Below are positions 38,019-45,452 of a stretch of 64,000 bases of DNA, in pieces. Each line of letters begins with the position of its first letter. The stretch's first letter is position 1. The notes below the pieces were generated by a model. The model was not told the origin of the DNA. It did no database searches and saw only the letters and a list, made by a program, of their open reading frames with translations. Origin of the DNA: Burkholderia humptydooensis (GTDB lineage: Bacteria > Pseudomonadota > Gammaproteobacteria > Burkholderiales > Burkholderiaceae); contig NZ_CP013380.1 of the NCBI RefSeq assembly GCF_001513745.1, positions 3,534,001-3,598,000 on the forward strand, given 5' to 3'. The translations under genes and the position numbers were made by a program.

Positions 38019-38034
38019 TGGCAAAAATTTCGCA
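38019..38034 (+). promoter_or_regulatory. Sigma-54 (RpoN) promoter candidate, rightward
   Basis: TGGCAAAAATTTCGCA has the invariant GG and GC of sigma-54 promoters at the correct spacing plus the flanking T, CA and final A; three consensus positions differ. Transcription would start near 38046 and give a leader of about 310 bases to the rightward Crp/Fnr gene and possibly the carrier-protein operon beyond. It is weaker than the leftward match. Confidence 0.5.
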
Positions 38035-38140
38035 TCACTCCATCGCGATCGGAAATAAATACCGAAAAGCGAGTGTCGACGACATTGAAAAGACACAAAC
38101 CTGCTTATTCCTTTGCAGGCATTTAAATCTTCGTGCGGAA

Positions 38141-38160
38141 ATTTAGGAAAACTCCTAAAT
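38141..38160. promoter_or_regulatory. Perfect inverted repeat in the leader of the rightward Crp/Fnr gene
   Basis: ATTTAGGA-AAAC-TCCTAAAT has 8-base arms and a 4-base centre. It lies about 100 bases after the predicted rightward start site, so it could be a repressor site (for example for one of the Crp/Fnr proteins) or a leader hairpin. Confidence 0.45.
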
Positions 38161-38325
38161 GTCAAAATTTGTGAGATTCGCATTTCACGCAAACCTCAAA
38201 AAATCCACCGTGATAATCTGAAACAGGATTTTCAACGTCAAGCAGAATTAACAAATAAAAATCGTACCTGTCTAGTCGGGCAGGTGTGGTTGCGCGCGGC
38301 GCCGGCCAGGCGCGGCGCAGTTGCT

Positions 38326-38342
38326 CCGGATCGTCGATCCGG
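38326..38342. promoter_or_regulatory. Palindrome just upstream of the ribosome-binding site of the rightward Crp/Fnr gene
   Basis: CCGGATC-GTC-GATCCGG (7-base arms) ends one base before the GGAAGGA ribosome-binding region of the GTG start at 38355. In the mRNA it would form a hairpin at the edge of the translation start; as DNA it could be an operator. Confidence 0.4.
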
Positions 38343-38354
38343 GAAGGACAAGCC

Positions 38355-39149
38355 GTGACTTACCGTGAACACAAAGAACCGGCGACGAGGGCCGGAGGCA
38401 TCATCGAACTGCCGCACCGCACCGACGCAAACCGCTTCCTCGCGTCGCTCTGCGCCGCCGAGCGCGCGACGCTCGCGAGCCATCTGCAACTCGTGCACGT
38501 GAAGTCGGGCCAGGTGCTGTGCGAACCGGGCATGCCGCTCGAGCACGTCTATCTGCCCGTCACGACCGTGATCTCGATCCAGTACGCGTCGTCCGACGGC
38601 ATGACGCTCGAGATCGCGGAGATCGGCAACGAAGGGATCGTGAGCCCGCAGCTCGTCGGCACCGACGGCGCGACGCCGTGCCGCGTGATCACGTGCCGCG
38701 ACGGCTTCTCGTACCGGCTCGGCGCGCGCGTCCTGTCGAACCTGCTCGAGGAATCGGCGCAGATGCGCCAGGCGATCTTCCGCTGCACGCACCTGCTGAT
38801 GGCGCAAGCGAAGCAGATCTCGTTCTGCAGCCGCCACCACGTGCTGAAGAACCAGCTTTGCCGCTGGTTCCTGCTCGCTTACGACCGCTCGCGCAGCGTC
38901 GAGATCCAGGTCACGCACAGCATGCTCGCGCAGATGCTCGGCGTGCGTCGGGAAACCGTCACGGACGCGGCCGGCGACATCCAGAAGATGGGACTGATCC
39001 GCCAGTACCGCAGCTCGATCATCCTCGTCGACCTGGGTGGGCTCGATGCGCAATCGTGCGGATGCCATACGATCATCCGCGAAGAAATGAAGAAGATCCT
39101 GTCCGCGCCGACGGGCGCATCCGGCGCGCTCACCGAATTGCGCAGCTAA
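38355..39149 (+). CDS. Crp/Fnr family transcriptional regulator (rightward paralogue)
   Basis: 264-residue paralogue of the leftward Crp/Fnr protein, with the same layout: beta-roll domain (LEHVYLPVTTVISIQYASSDG) and winged helix (VTHSMLAQMLGVRRETVTDAAGDI). Shared stretches include CSRHH / CNRHH and MLGVRRE, and a Cys-x-Cys near the end (QSCGCHTI). The GTG start is taken because AAGGA lies six bases upstream; the frame is open further upstream without support. It is 260 bases before the carrier-protein operon on the same strand and is the obvious candidate for its local regulator. Confidence 0.9.
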   Translation: MTYREHKEPATRAGGIIELPHRTDANRFLASLCAAERATLASHLQLVHVKSGQVLCEPGMPLEHVYLPVTTVISIQYASSDGMTLEIAEIGNEGIVSPQLVGTDGATPCRVITCRDGFSYRLGARVLSNLLEESAQMRQAIFRCTHLLMAQAKQISFCSRHHVLKNQLCRWFLLAYDRSRSVEIQVTHSMLAQMLGVRRETVTDAAGDIQKMGLIRQYRSSIILVDLGGLDAQSCGCHTIIREEMKKILSAPTGASGALTELRS

Positions 39150-39348
39150 CCCCGCTTCACACTTCGCTTCACACCCCGCTGCGCGCCGCGCGCTCGCAGC
39201 GGCGCGCACCTTGCACGACACCTTCCGCGGCACCGCCGCCGCATGCGCGGCGCAAGGCGTGGCGCTTGCGCGCGGCACGCGACATCGTCGGTTAGGTGCC
39301 GAACAGAACCCGCGCATGCCCGATGGTCTACTAGACGCTATACGCCAC

Positions 39349-39372
39349 GCGGGCGTCTTGTGTCTCGCCCGC
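39349..39372 (+). promoter_or_regulatory. Leader hairpin before the carrier-protein gene
   Basis: GCGGGCG (39349-39355) pairs with CGCCCGC (39366-39372) around a 10-base loop, 36 bases before the carrier-protein start codon. No T-run follows. The 259 bases between the Crp/Fnr gene and the carrier-protein gene hold nothing else I can name; a CTATAC box near 39338 could be a -10 element. Confidence 0.3.
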
Positions 39373-39408
39373 AGGTACGGGGACCCTCATCCAAGCCGGA
39401 GCCGCCAG

Positions 39409-39660
39409 ATGAAAAACGAATTGAGAACAATCATCAAGGACGTCGCGCATCTCGAAGCGTCGATCGATCACATCGCGGACAGCGACGATCTGTACGAAGC
39501 AGGTCTGTCTTCGCTGAACACGATCCAACTGATGCTCGCCATCGAAAAGCACTTCAACATCGAAATTCCGGACGAAATGCTGAACCGTCAGCTATTCCAG
39601 AGCATCGACTCGCTCGCCGGGGCCGTCACGCAACTGCAGTGTGCCGAGCAATCCGCATGA
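39409..39660 (+). CDS. Acyl carrier protein (phosphopantetheine-binding)
   Basis: 83-residue acidic carrier protein. The 4-prime-phosphopantetheine serine is S35 in DDLYEAGLSSLNTIQLMLAIE, the equivalent of the GxDSL motif with Asp replaced by Ser34. The length and helices match the small carrier proteins that are charged with amino acids by aaRS-like ligases. GGAG lies seven bases before the ATG. Its stop overlaps the start of the acyl-CoA dehydrogenase (ATGA), and the ligase itself is two genes downstream, so it is very likely that ligase's partner. Confidence 0.9.
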   Translation: MKNELRTIIKDVAHLEASIDHIADSDDLYEAGLSSLNTIQLMLAIEKHFNIEIPDEMLNRQLFQSIDSLAGAVTQLQCAEQSA

Positions 39661-40880
39661 AGCGCTTCGATGCCGAAACCGGCAACGCGCACGTTGCCGC
39701 CGTCGAATCCGTGCTCGCCGACGATCACGCGTTGAACGAAGCCGCGCGCCGCGTCGCGCAGGTCGCCGCGCGCTTCGCCGACGCGGTCGATCGTGACGCG
39801 CGCTTTCCGACCGAAGCGGTCGATGCGATGCGCGAGGAGCGCCTGCTCGGCGCGCTCGTGCCGGCCGAACTGGGCGGCCGCGGCGCGTCGCTCGCGGCCG
39901 TGGCCGCCGCATGCCGGATCATCGGCCAGGCGTGCTCGTCCGCCGCAATGATCTATGCGATGCACCAGACGCAAGTGGCGAGCATCGTCGATCACGCGCT
40001 GTCGAGCGACTGGCATCGCCGCTTCGCCGAGCAGCTCGTCGAGCGCGAATGGCTGCTCGCGTCCGCGACGTCCGAAGAGGACGTCGGCGGCAATCTGCGC
40101 AACAGCCGCTGCGCGATCGAAGCGGACGGCGACATGTTCACGCTCGCGAAGCTCGCGCCGACGATCTCGTACGGCGCGCAAGCCGACGCGATCCTCGTGA
40201 CCGCACGGCGCGATCGCGAAGCTCCCGCCGCCGAGCAGGTGCTCGTCACGCTGCTGAAGGAAAATGCGACGCTCACGCGCCGCAACGGCTGGGACACGTT
40301 CGGCATGCGCGGCACCTGCAGCGAAGGCTTCGCGCTCGACGCGCGCGGCTATTGCGAGCAGATCTTCCCGGTGCCGTTCGCGCAAATCGCCGAGCGGACC
40401 ATGGTGCCGACGTCGCACATTCTGTGGGCCGCCGTGTGGACCGGCATCGCAAACGACGCGTTCCTTCGCGCACACCAGTTCTTCCGCGCGCAGATGCAAA
40501 AGCAAGGTGGCGCGCTGCCGCCGTCCGGCCGCCGGATCGCGGATGCGCTCGCGCTGCTGCAGGCGATGCAGGCGCGCATCGACGGCGCGCTGCGTCTGCA
40601 CGAGCACAGCGCGTCGCGCTCGTGGACCGCGACGATGGCGCAGGCGGCAGAGATCAACACGCTGAAGACCTATGTGTCGACGACCGCGCTCGACGTGGTC
40701 AGGCACGCGGCGATGATCTGCGGGATGGCGTCGTACAGGAACGGCACGCCGTACACGCTCGGCCGCCACATTCGCGACCTGCATTCGGCGCCGCTCATGA
40801 TCAGCAACGACCGCATCGAGGCGAACACGGCCAACCTGCTGCTCGCGCTGCGTCCCGCCACGCTTGAGAGAGAGATTTGA
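39657..40880 (+). CDS. Acyl-CoA dehydrogenase family flavoprotein, probably acting on carrier-bound substrate
   Basis: 407-residue protein with the acyl-CoA dehydrogenase fold (VDRDARFPTEAVDAMREERL; LVPAELGGRGASLAAVAAACR; then a C-terminal helical domain with TYVSTTALDVVRHAAMICG). It keeps the flavin-binding region but lacks the usual YEGT catalytic glutamate segment. Being wedged between a carrier protein and an amino acid:carrier-protein ligase, with four-base overlaps on both sides, it most likely oxidises an aminoacyl or acyl thioester on the carrier, as prolyl-carrier dehydrogenases do. The reaction is inferred. Confidence 0.85.
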   Translation: MKRFDAETGNAHVAAVESVLADDHALNEAARRVAQVAARFADAVDRDARFPTEAVDAMREERLLGALVPAELGGRGASLAAVAAACRIIGQACSSAAMIYAMHQTQVASIVDHALSSDWHRRFAEQLVEREWLLASATSEEDVGGNLRNSRCAIEADGDMFTLAKLAPTISYGAQADAILVTARRDREAPAAEQVLVTLLKENATLTRRNGWDTFGMRGTCSEGFALDARGYCEQIFPVPFAQIAERTMVPTSHILWAAVWTGIANDAFLRAHQFFRAQMQKQGGALPPSGRRIADALALLQAMQARIDGALRLHEHSASRSWTATMAQAAEINTLKTYVSTTALDVVRHAAMICGMASYRNGTPYTLGRHIRDLHSAPLMISNDRIEANTANLLLALRPATLEREI

Positions 40881-41851
40881 ACGACATGACCCATCCTTCC
40901 GTGCGCGCGGCCGACGCGGCCCACGCGCCCATCGATCGCGACGGCGTGAACAAGCTGCGCGACGAGCTCGTCGAAGCGGGGCTGCTGATCTCGACGGGCA
41001 TCCAGGGCCTGTTCGGCCGCAGCGAGAAGTTCGAGCGCGTCGTCGACGCGCTCGATGCCTACATCACGCGCCTCGGCGCCGACCAGCATGCGGAAGTGCT
41101 GCGCTTTCCGCCTGCAATGAGCCGCCCCGAATTCGAGCGCAGCGAATATCTGAAGAGCTTCCCTCAGCTCGCGGGCACCGTGCACAGCTTCTGCGGCAAC
41201 GAGCACGATCATCAGCGCGTGCTGCAATGCCTCGACCGCGGCGACGACTGGACCGAGAGCCAGAAGCCGACCTACGTCGTGATGACGCCCGCCGCCTGCT
41301 ATCCCGTCTATCCGGTCGTCGCGCAGCGCGGCGCGCTGCCCGCGGACGGCCGGATCGTCGACGCGTTCTCGTACTGCTTCCGGCACGAGCCGTCGCTCGA
41401 TCCGACGCGCATGCAGTTGTTCAGGATGCGCGAGTACATCCGGATCGGCACGCCCGAGCAGATTCTCGCGTTCCGCCAGGACTGGATCGAGCGCGGCACG
41501 CGGATGATCGACTCGCTGCGGTTGCCGAACAGCATCGACCTCGCGAACGATCCGTTCTTCGGCCGCGGCGGCAAGATCGTCGCGAGCAGCCAGCGCGACC
41601 AGAACCTGAAGTTCGAGCTCCTGATTCCGATCGAATACGACGGCCGCCTGACCGCATGCCTGAGCTTCAATTACCACATGGACCACTTCGGCCTGCTGTG
41701 GGGCATCAAGACCGAGGATGCCGCGGTCGCGCACACGGGCTGCGTCGGCTTCGGCCTCGAGCGCCTGACGCTCGGCCTCTTCAGGCATCACGGCCTCGAT
41801 CCGCATGCATGGCCGCAGGCGGTGCGCGACGTACTGTGGGGACATCGATGA
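40877..41851 (+). CDS. Amino acid:[carrier protein] ligase (class II aaRS-like)
   Basis: 324-residue homologue of the catalytic core of atypical seryl-tRNA synthetases with no tRNA-binding arm, the family known to load glycine or alanine onto small carrier proteins. Expected zinc ligands are C141 (TPAACYPVYP), E171 (FRHEPS) and C289 (HTGCVGFG). Class II motif 2 is CFRHEPSLDPTRMQLFRMRE, and motif 3 is GFGLERLTLGL. The length equals that of the Bradyrhizobium enzymes. The start overlaps the dehydrogenase by four bases and the stop overlaps DUF1839 (ATGA). Which amino acid is used cannot be read here. Confidence 0.92.
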   Translation: MNDMTHPSVRAADAAHAPIDRDGVNKLRDELVEAGLLISTGIQGLFGRSEKFERVVDALDAYITRLGADQHAEVLRFPPAMSRPEFERSEYLKSFPQLAGTVHSFCGNEHDHQRVLQCLDRGDDWTESQKPTYVVMTPAACYPVYPVVAQRGALPADGRIVDAFSYCFRHEPSLDPTRMQLFRMREYIRIGTPEQILAFRQDWIERGTRMIDSLRLPNSIDLANDPFFGRGGKIVASSQRDQNLKFELLIPIEYDGRLTACLSFNYHMDHFGLLWGIKTEDAAVAHTGCVGFGLERLTLGLFRHHGLDPHAWPQAVRDVLWGHR

Positions 41852-42936
41852 GCAGCGCCCTGCTCGACGCGCCGGCAAACGGCGCGTCGCTCGAAGAAAT
41901 CTTCACCGACATCCGGCATCGCGTGCGGCACTACCGTCCGCACGCGCTGCACGGGCCGCAGATGGTCTGGAAGCAGACGAACTGCTACGTCGATCTGTGG
42001 ATCGAGGTGCTTGGCTGGTGGGGATTCAATCCGTATGCGGCGCTGCCGTTTACGATCACGCTCGACTTCGAGGGCGACCAGTTCTCGTTCTTCAAGTTTC
42101 CGTTCGAGGATCTCGAGACGCTGTACGGGATCGTCGTGCAGGAACACGCGATCTTCGAGCCGGCCGACGTGCACGTCGAGCACCAGGTCGCGCGCGGCAA
42201 CCTGATGCTCGTCGAAGTCGACGCATGGTACCTGCCCGACACGCGCGGCAACAGCTACCAGGCCGAGCACACGAAGACGACGATCGGCATCGACGCGATC
42301 GATCGCGAACGCCGCCGCGTCGGCTACTTCCACAACAGCGGCTACTACCTCGCCGAAGGCATCGATTACGACGGCCTGTTCGGCAAGCATGGGCCGGCTC
42401 ACCTCGTGCCGTATGTCGAACGCGCGAAGCGGCAGTTCAAGCCGCTCGAAGAGCGCGAGCTGTGCGACGCGTCGCTCGCGCTGCTCGCGCGCCATCTGAA
42501 GCGCCGGCCGGCGTCGAATCCGATCGCCGCGTTCCGCGAGCAGCTCGCGCGCGACGCGAAGACGATCGCGTCGCAACCGATCTCGTACTTCCACGCGTAT
42601 TCGTTCAACACGCTGCGCCAGCTCGGCGCGAACTTCGAGCTGTTCGGCCGCTATCTGCGCTGGCTCGAAGCGAGCGGCTGCGGCGGCCCGATCGACATGC
42701 TCGTCGCCGCATGCGACACGATCGCCTCCGAATCGATGGTGCTCGAATTCCGCCTCGCGCGCGCGAGCGCACGCGGCAAGGAGGAGCGCGGCGAAAGCAG
42801 TCTCGACATCCTCGAGCGCGCGTACGCGTCGCTCGTCGACGGTGTCGCGCGAATCGCGCCGCCCGGCAGGGCCGAGCCGAATCCGCCGTTCGGCACGCTG
42901 TACGTGCCGCCGAGGCCCGTCACCGCGGTCCGATGA
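41848..42936 (+). CDS. DUF1839 family protein, possible papain-like acyltransferase
   Basis: 362-residue DUF1839 protein. No function is established. WKQTNCYVDLWIEVL places a conserved Cys46, LMLVEVDAWYLPD an Asp125, and NSYQAEHTKTTIGIDAID a His141. This order resembles the BtrH-type N-terminal domain, a cysteine-protease-like acyltransferase that moves an aminoacyl chain from a carrier protein to a sugar in butirosin synthesis. Given the carrier protein and ligase beside it, I infer it transfers the carrier-bound aminoacyl group to an acceptor, perhaps a glycan. It overlaps the neighbours by four bases on each side. Confidence 0.85.
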   Translation: MSSALLDAPANGASLEEIFTDIRHRVRHYRPHALHGPQMVWKQTNCYVDLWIEVLGWWGFNPYAALPFTITLDFEGDQFSFFKFPFEDLETLYGIVVQEHAIFEPADVHVEHQVARGNLMLVEVDAWYLPDTRGNSYQAEHTKTTIGIDAIDRERRRVGYFHNSGYYLAEGIDYDGLFGKHGPAHLVPYVERAKRQFKPLEERELCDASLALLARHLKRRPASNPIAAFREQLARDAKTIASQPISYFHAYSFNTLRQLGANFELFGRYLRWLEASGCGGPIDMLVAACDTIASESMVLEFRLARASARGKEERGESSLDILERAYASLVDGVARIAPPGRAEPNPPFGTLYVPPRPVTAVR

Positions 42937-45452
42937 AATCCGCGCCGGATCGCATGGCGCGCGGCGCCGCCCAATGGACGTTGATCGCGACGCCCGCCGG
43001 CGCGATCGCGCGACCGAGCGAGCTCGGCGAAGCCGGCTGGTGCGCCGCGAGCGTGCCCGGCACCGTCGCACAGGCGCTCGCCGCCGCGCGACGCTTCGAT
43101 CCCGCGCATCCGTATCCGCTCGGCGACAGCGACTACTGGTATCGAACGACGCTGCACGGCGCCGGGCCGCGCATCGTTCGCCTGAACGGCCTCGCGACGA
43201 TCGCCGAGGTCTGGCTCGACGACACGCTGCTGCTCTGCTCGGACAACATGTACGTCGCGCACGATGTCGCCGTGACGCTCGGCGGCGCGAACCGTCTCGC
43301 GATCTGCTTTCGCTCGCTCGACCGCCATCTCGCCGCGCACCCGCCGCGCGGCCGCGCGCGCTGGCGCACGCGCCTCGTCGATGCGCCCGCGCTGCGCGGC
43401 GTGCGCGCGACGTTCCTCGGCCGGATGCCGGGCTGGTTTCCGGCGATCGAGCCGATCGGTCCGTGGCGCCCGATCGACATCGTGAATCCGGCCGGCGCGC
43501 CGACGATCGTGCGCGACACGCTGCGCGCGACGCTCGACGGCCGCGACGGCGTGCTCGACGCGACGCTCGAATTCGCCGCGCCGCTTCCGGGAACGACGCG
43601 CGCGCAGCTCGTCTGCGGCGCATACGCGGCCGCGCTCGAAGCAACCGGCCCGCGCAACGCGCGCGCAACGCTCAGGATTCCAAACGTCACGCCGTGGTGG
43701 CCCCATACGCACGGCGAGCCCGCGTTGTACGACATCGGCGTCGAAATCGGCGGCGCGACGATTCCGCTCGGGAAAACGGGCTTTCGCACGCTCGCCGTCG
43801 AGCGCGGCGACGACGGCCGGGGCTTCGCGCTGTCGATCAACGGCACGCCGTTCTTCGCGCGCGGCGCGTGCTGGACGAGCGCCGACCCGGTCGGCCTGCA
43901 CGCCGATCCGGCCGCCTACCGCCGCGCGCTTTCGCTCGCGCGCGACGCGGGCTGCAACATGATCCGCGTCGGCGGCACGATGACCTACGAAGCCGACGCG
44001 TTCCATGCGCTCTGCGACGAGCTGGGCCTGCTCGTGTGGCAGGACTTCATGCTCGCGAACTTCGACTACCCGTCGGACGACCCGCGCTTCGCCGAAGCGC
44101 TCACGCGCGAGGCCGAGCAGTTCCTCCGCCGGCACGCGGCGCGCCCGTCGATCGCCGTGCTGTGCGGCGGCAGCGAGATCGCGCAGCAGGCGGCGATGGT
44201 CGGGCTCGCGCCCGACGAGCGCCGCGTGCCCGCCACCGAGCAATGGCTCGCCGAACTGTGCGCCGCGCATCGGCCCGATGCGGTCTACGTCAGCGATTCG
44301 CCGCACGGCGGCGTGCTGCCGTTCGCGCCGCGCGAAGGTCTGACGCATTACTACGGCGTCGGCGCGTATCTGCGGCCGCCCGAGGACGCACGCCGCGCCG
44401 GCGTGCGCTTCGCGAGCGAGTGCCTGGCGTTCGCGAACGTGCCGTGCGATGCGACGCTCGCGTCGATCGGCTCGCCCGCCGCGCACGATCCGGCCTGGAA
44501 ACGCGCGGTGCCGCGCGATCCGGGCGCACCCTGGGATTTCGACGACGTGCGCGATCACTACCTGCGCACGCTGTACGGCGTCGAGCCCGTGCGTCTGCGC
44601 AGCTCCGATCCCGCCCGCTATCTGACGCTGTCGCGCGCGATCGTCGCCGATCTCGTCGCAGAGACGCTCTCCGAATGGCGGCGCGTCGGCTCGTCGTGCG
44701 CGGGCGCGCTCGTCTGGCAGTTCCAGGACGTGATGCCGGGCGCGGGCTGGGGCCTCGTCGACGCGCACGGCCGGCCGAAATCCGCATGGCATGCGTTCCG
44801 GCGCGTATCCCGGCCGCGGCAGATCCTGCTGACCGACGAGGGGCTCAACGGCCTCGACGTGCACGTGCTCAACGACGCGCCGGCGCCGCTCGACGCCCGC
44901 ATCGAGCTCGTCGCATTGCGCGACGGCAAGACGCCGATCGCGCGCGCGAGTCGCACGTTGCGCGTCGGCGCCCACGCGGGCGAATGCGTGAATTCCGCCG
45001 ACCTGCTCGGCCGATTCTTCGATTTCACGTATGCGTACCGCTTCGGCCCGCGCGAGCATGACGTCGTGATCGCATCGCTATACGCGGCCGACGGCGCACT
45101 GCTGTCGCAGGCGTTCCACTTCCCCGAGCGCACCACGCCGACCGTGTTCGAGCGCGGCGACATCGGCCTCGAAGCGAGCGCCGCGTACCGAGACGGCCGC
45201 TGGCACGTCGACGTGCAAACGCGCACGTTCGCGCGCTACGTGCACGTATGCGCGCCGGGCCTCCTGCCCGACATCGACTGGTTTCATCTCGCGCCGGGTG
45301 CCGCCGCGCGGATCGAGCTCGCCGCCGACCCTCATTCCCCCGCTTCCGACAACAGCCTGCCCGACGCGTCCGCGCGTCGCCCCGCGCCGCCCGCGATCGA
45401 GGTGCGCGCACTCAATTCCAACAAGACCATTCGCCCAAGGATAGAAAATTGA
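42933..45452 (+). CDS. Glycoside hydrolase family 2, beta-mannosidase-like
   Basis: 839-residue protein with the GH2 layout: sugar-binding domain (residues about 15-170), immunoglobulin-like domain, TIM barrel and C-terminal sandwich. E415 in LCGGSEIAQQ is the likely acid/base in the GGSE form seen in mannosidases, and E496 in FASECLAF is the likely nucleophile. No signal peptide is visible, so it would act in the cytoplasm. It overlaps DUF1839 by four bases. It could trim or transglycosylate a mannose-containing product of this locus, which also encodes ManC. Confidence 0.85.
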   Translation: MKSAPDRMARGAAQWTLIATPAGAIARPSELGEAGWCAASVPGTVAQALAAARRFDPAHPYPLGDSDYWYRTTLHGAGPRIVRLNGLATIAEVWLDDTLLLCSDNMYVAHDVAVTLGGANRLAICFRSLDRHLAAHPPRGRARWRTRLVDAPALRGVRATFLGRMPGWFPAIEPIGPWRPIDIVNPAGAPTIVRDTLRATLDGRDGVLDATLEFAAPLPGTTRAQLVCGAYAAALEATGPRNARATLRIPNVTPWWPHTHGEPALYDIGVEIGGATIPLGKTGFRTLAVERGDDGRGFALSINGTPFFARGACWTSADPVGLHADPAAYRRALSLARDAGCNMIRVGGTMTYEADAFHALCDELGLLVWQDFMLANFDYPSDDPRFAEALTREAEQFLRRHAARPSIAVLCGGSEIAQQAAMVGLAPDERRVPATEQWLAELCAAHRPDAVYVSDSPHGGVLPFAPREGLTHYYGVGAYLRPPEDARRAGVRFASECLAFANVPCDATLASIGSPAAHDPAWKRAVPRDPGAPWDFDDVRDHYLRTLYGVEPVRLRSSDPARYLTLSRAIVADLVAETLSEWRRVGSSCAGALVWQFQDVMPGAGWGLVDAHGRPKSAWHAFRRVSRPRQILLTDEGLNGLDVHVLNDAPAPLDARIELVALRDGKTPIARASRTLRVGAHAGECVNSADLLGRFFDFTYAYRFGPREHDVVIASLYAADGALLSQAFHFPERTTPTVFERGDIGLEASAAYRDGRWHVDVQTRTFARYVHVCAPGLLPDIDWFHLAPGAAARIELAADPHSPASDNSLPDASARRPAPPAIEVRALNSNKTIRPRIEN

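Larger units (their letters stand above)
37434..38354. other. AT-rich divergent regulatory region of the exopolysaccharide locus
   Basis: 921 bases without a convincing gene, clearly richer in A and T than its surroundings. It separates two divergent Crp/Fnr paralogues and holds a sigma-54-type promoter match on each strand (37600-37615 leftward, 38019-38034 rightward), a perfect FNR box (37710-37723) and two hairpins or operators near the right end. Such AT-rich control regions are often silenced by H-NS-like proteins; that is inference. Confidence 0.75.

Noticed and set aside
37854..38192. 112-codon leftward frame in the AT-rich control region
   Set aside because: No recognisable domain, only a distant GAGG, and it overlaps the rightward sigma-54-type promoter and the leader palindrome; AT-rich noncoding DNA is the simpler reading.
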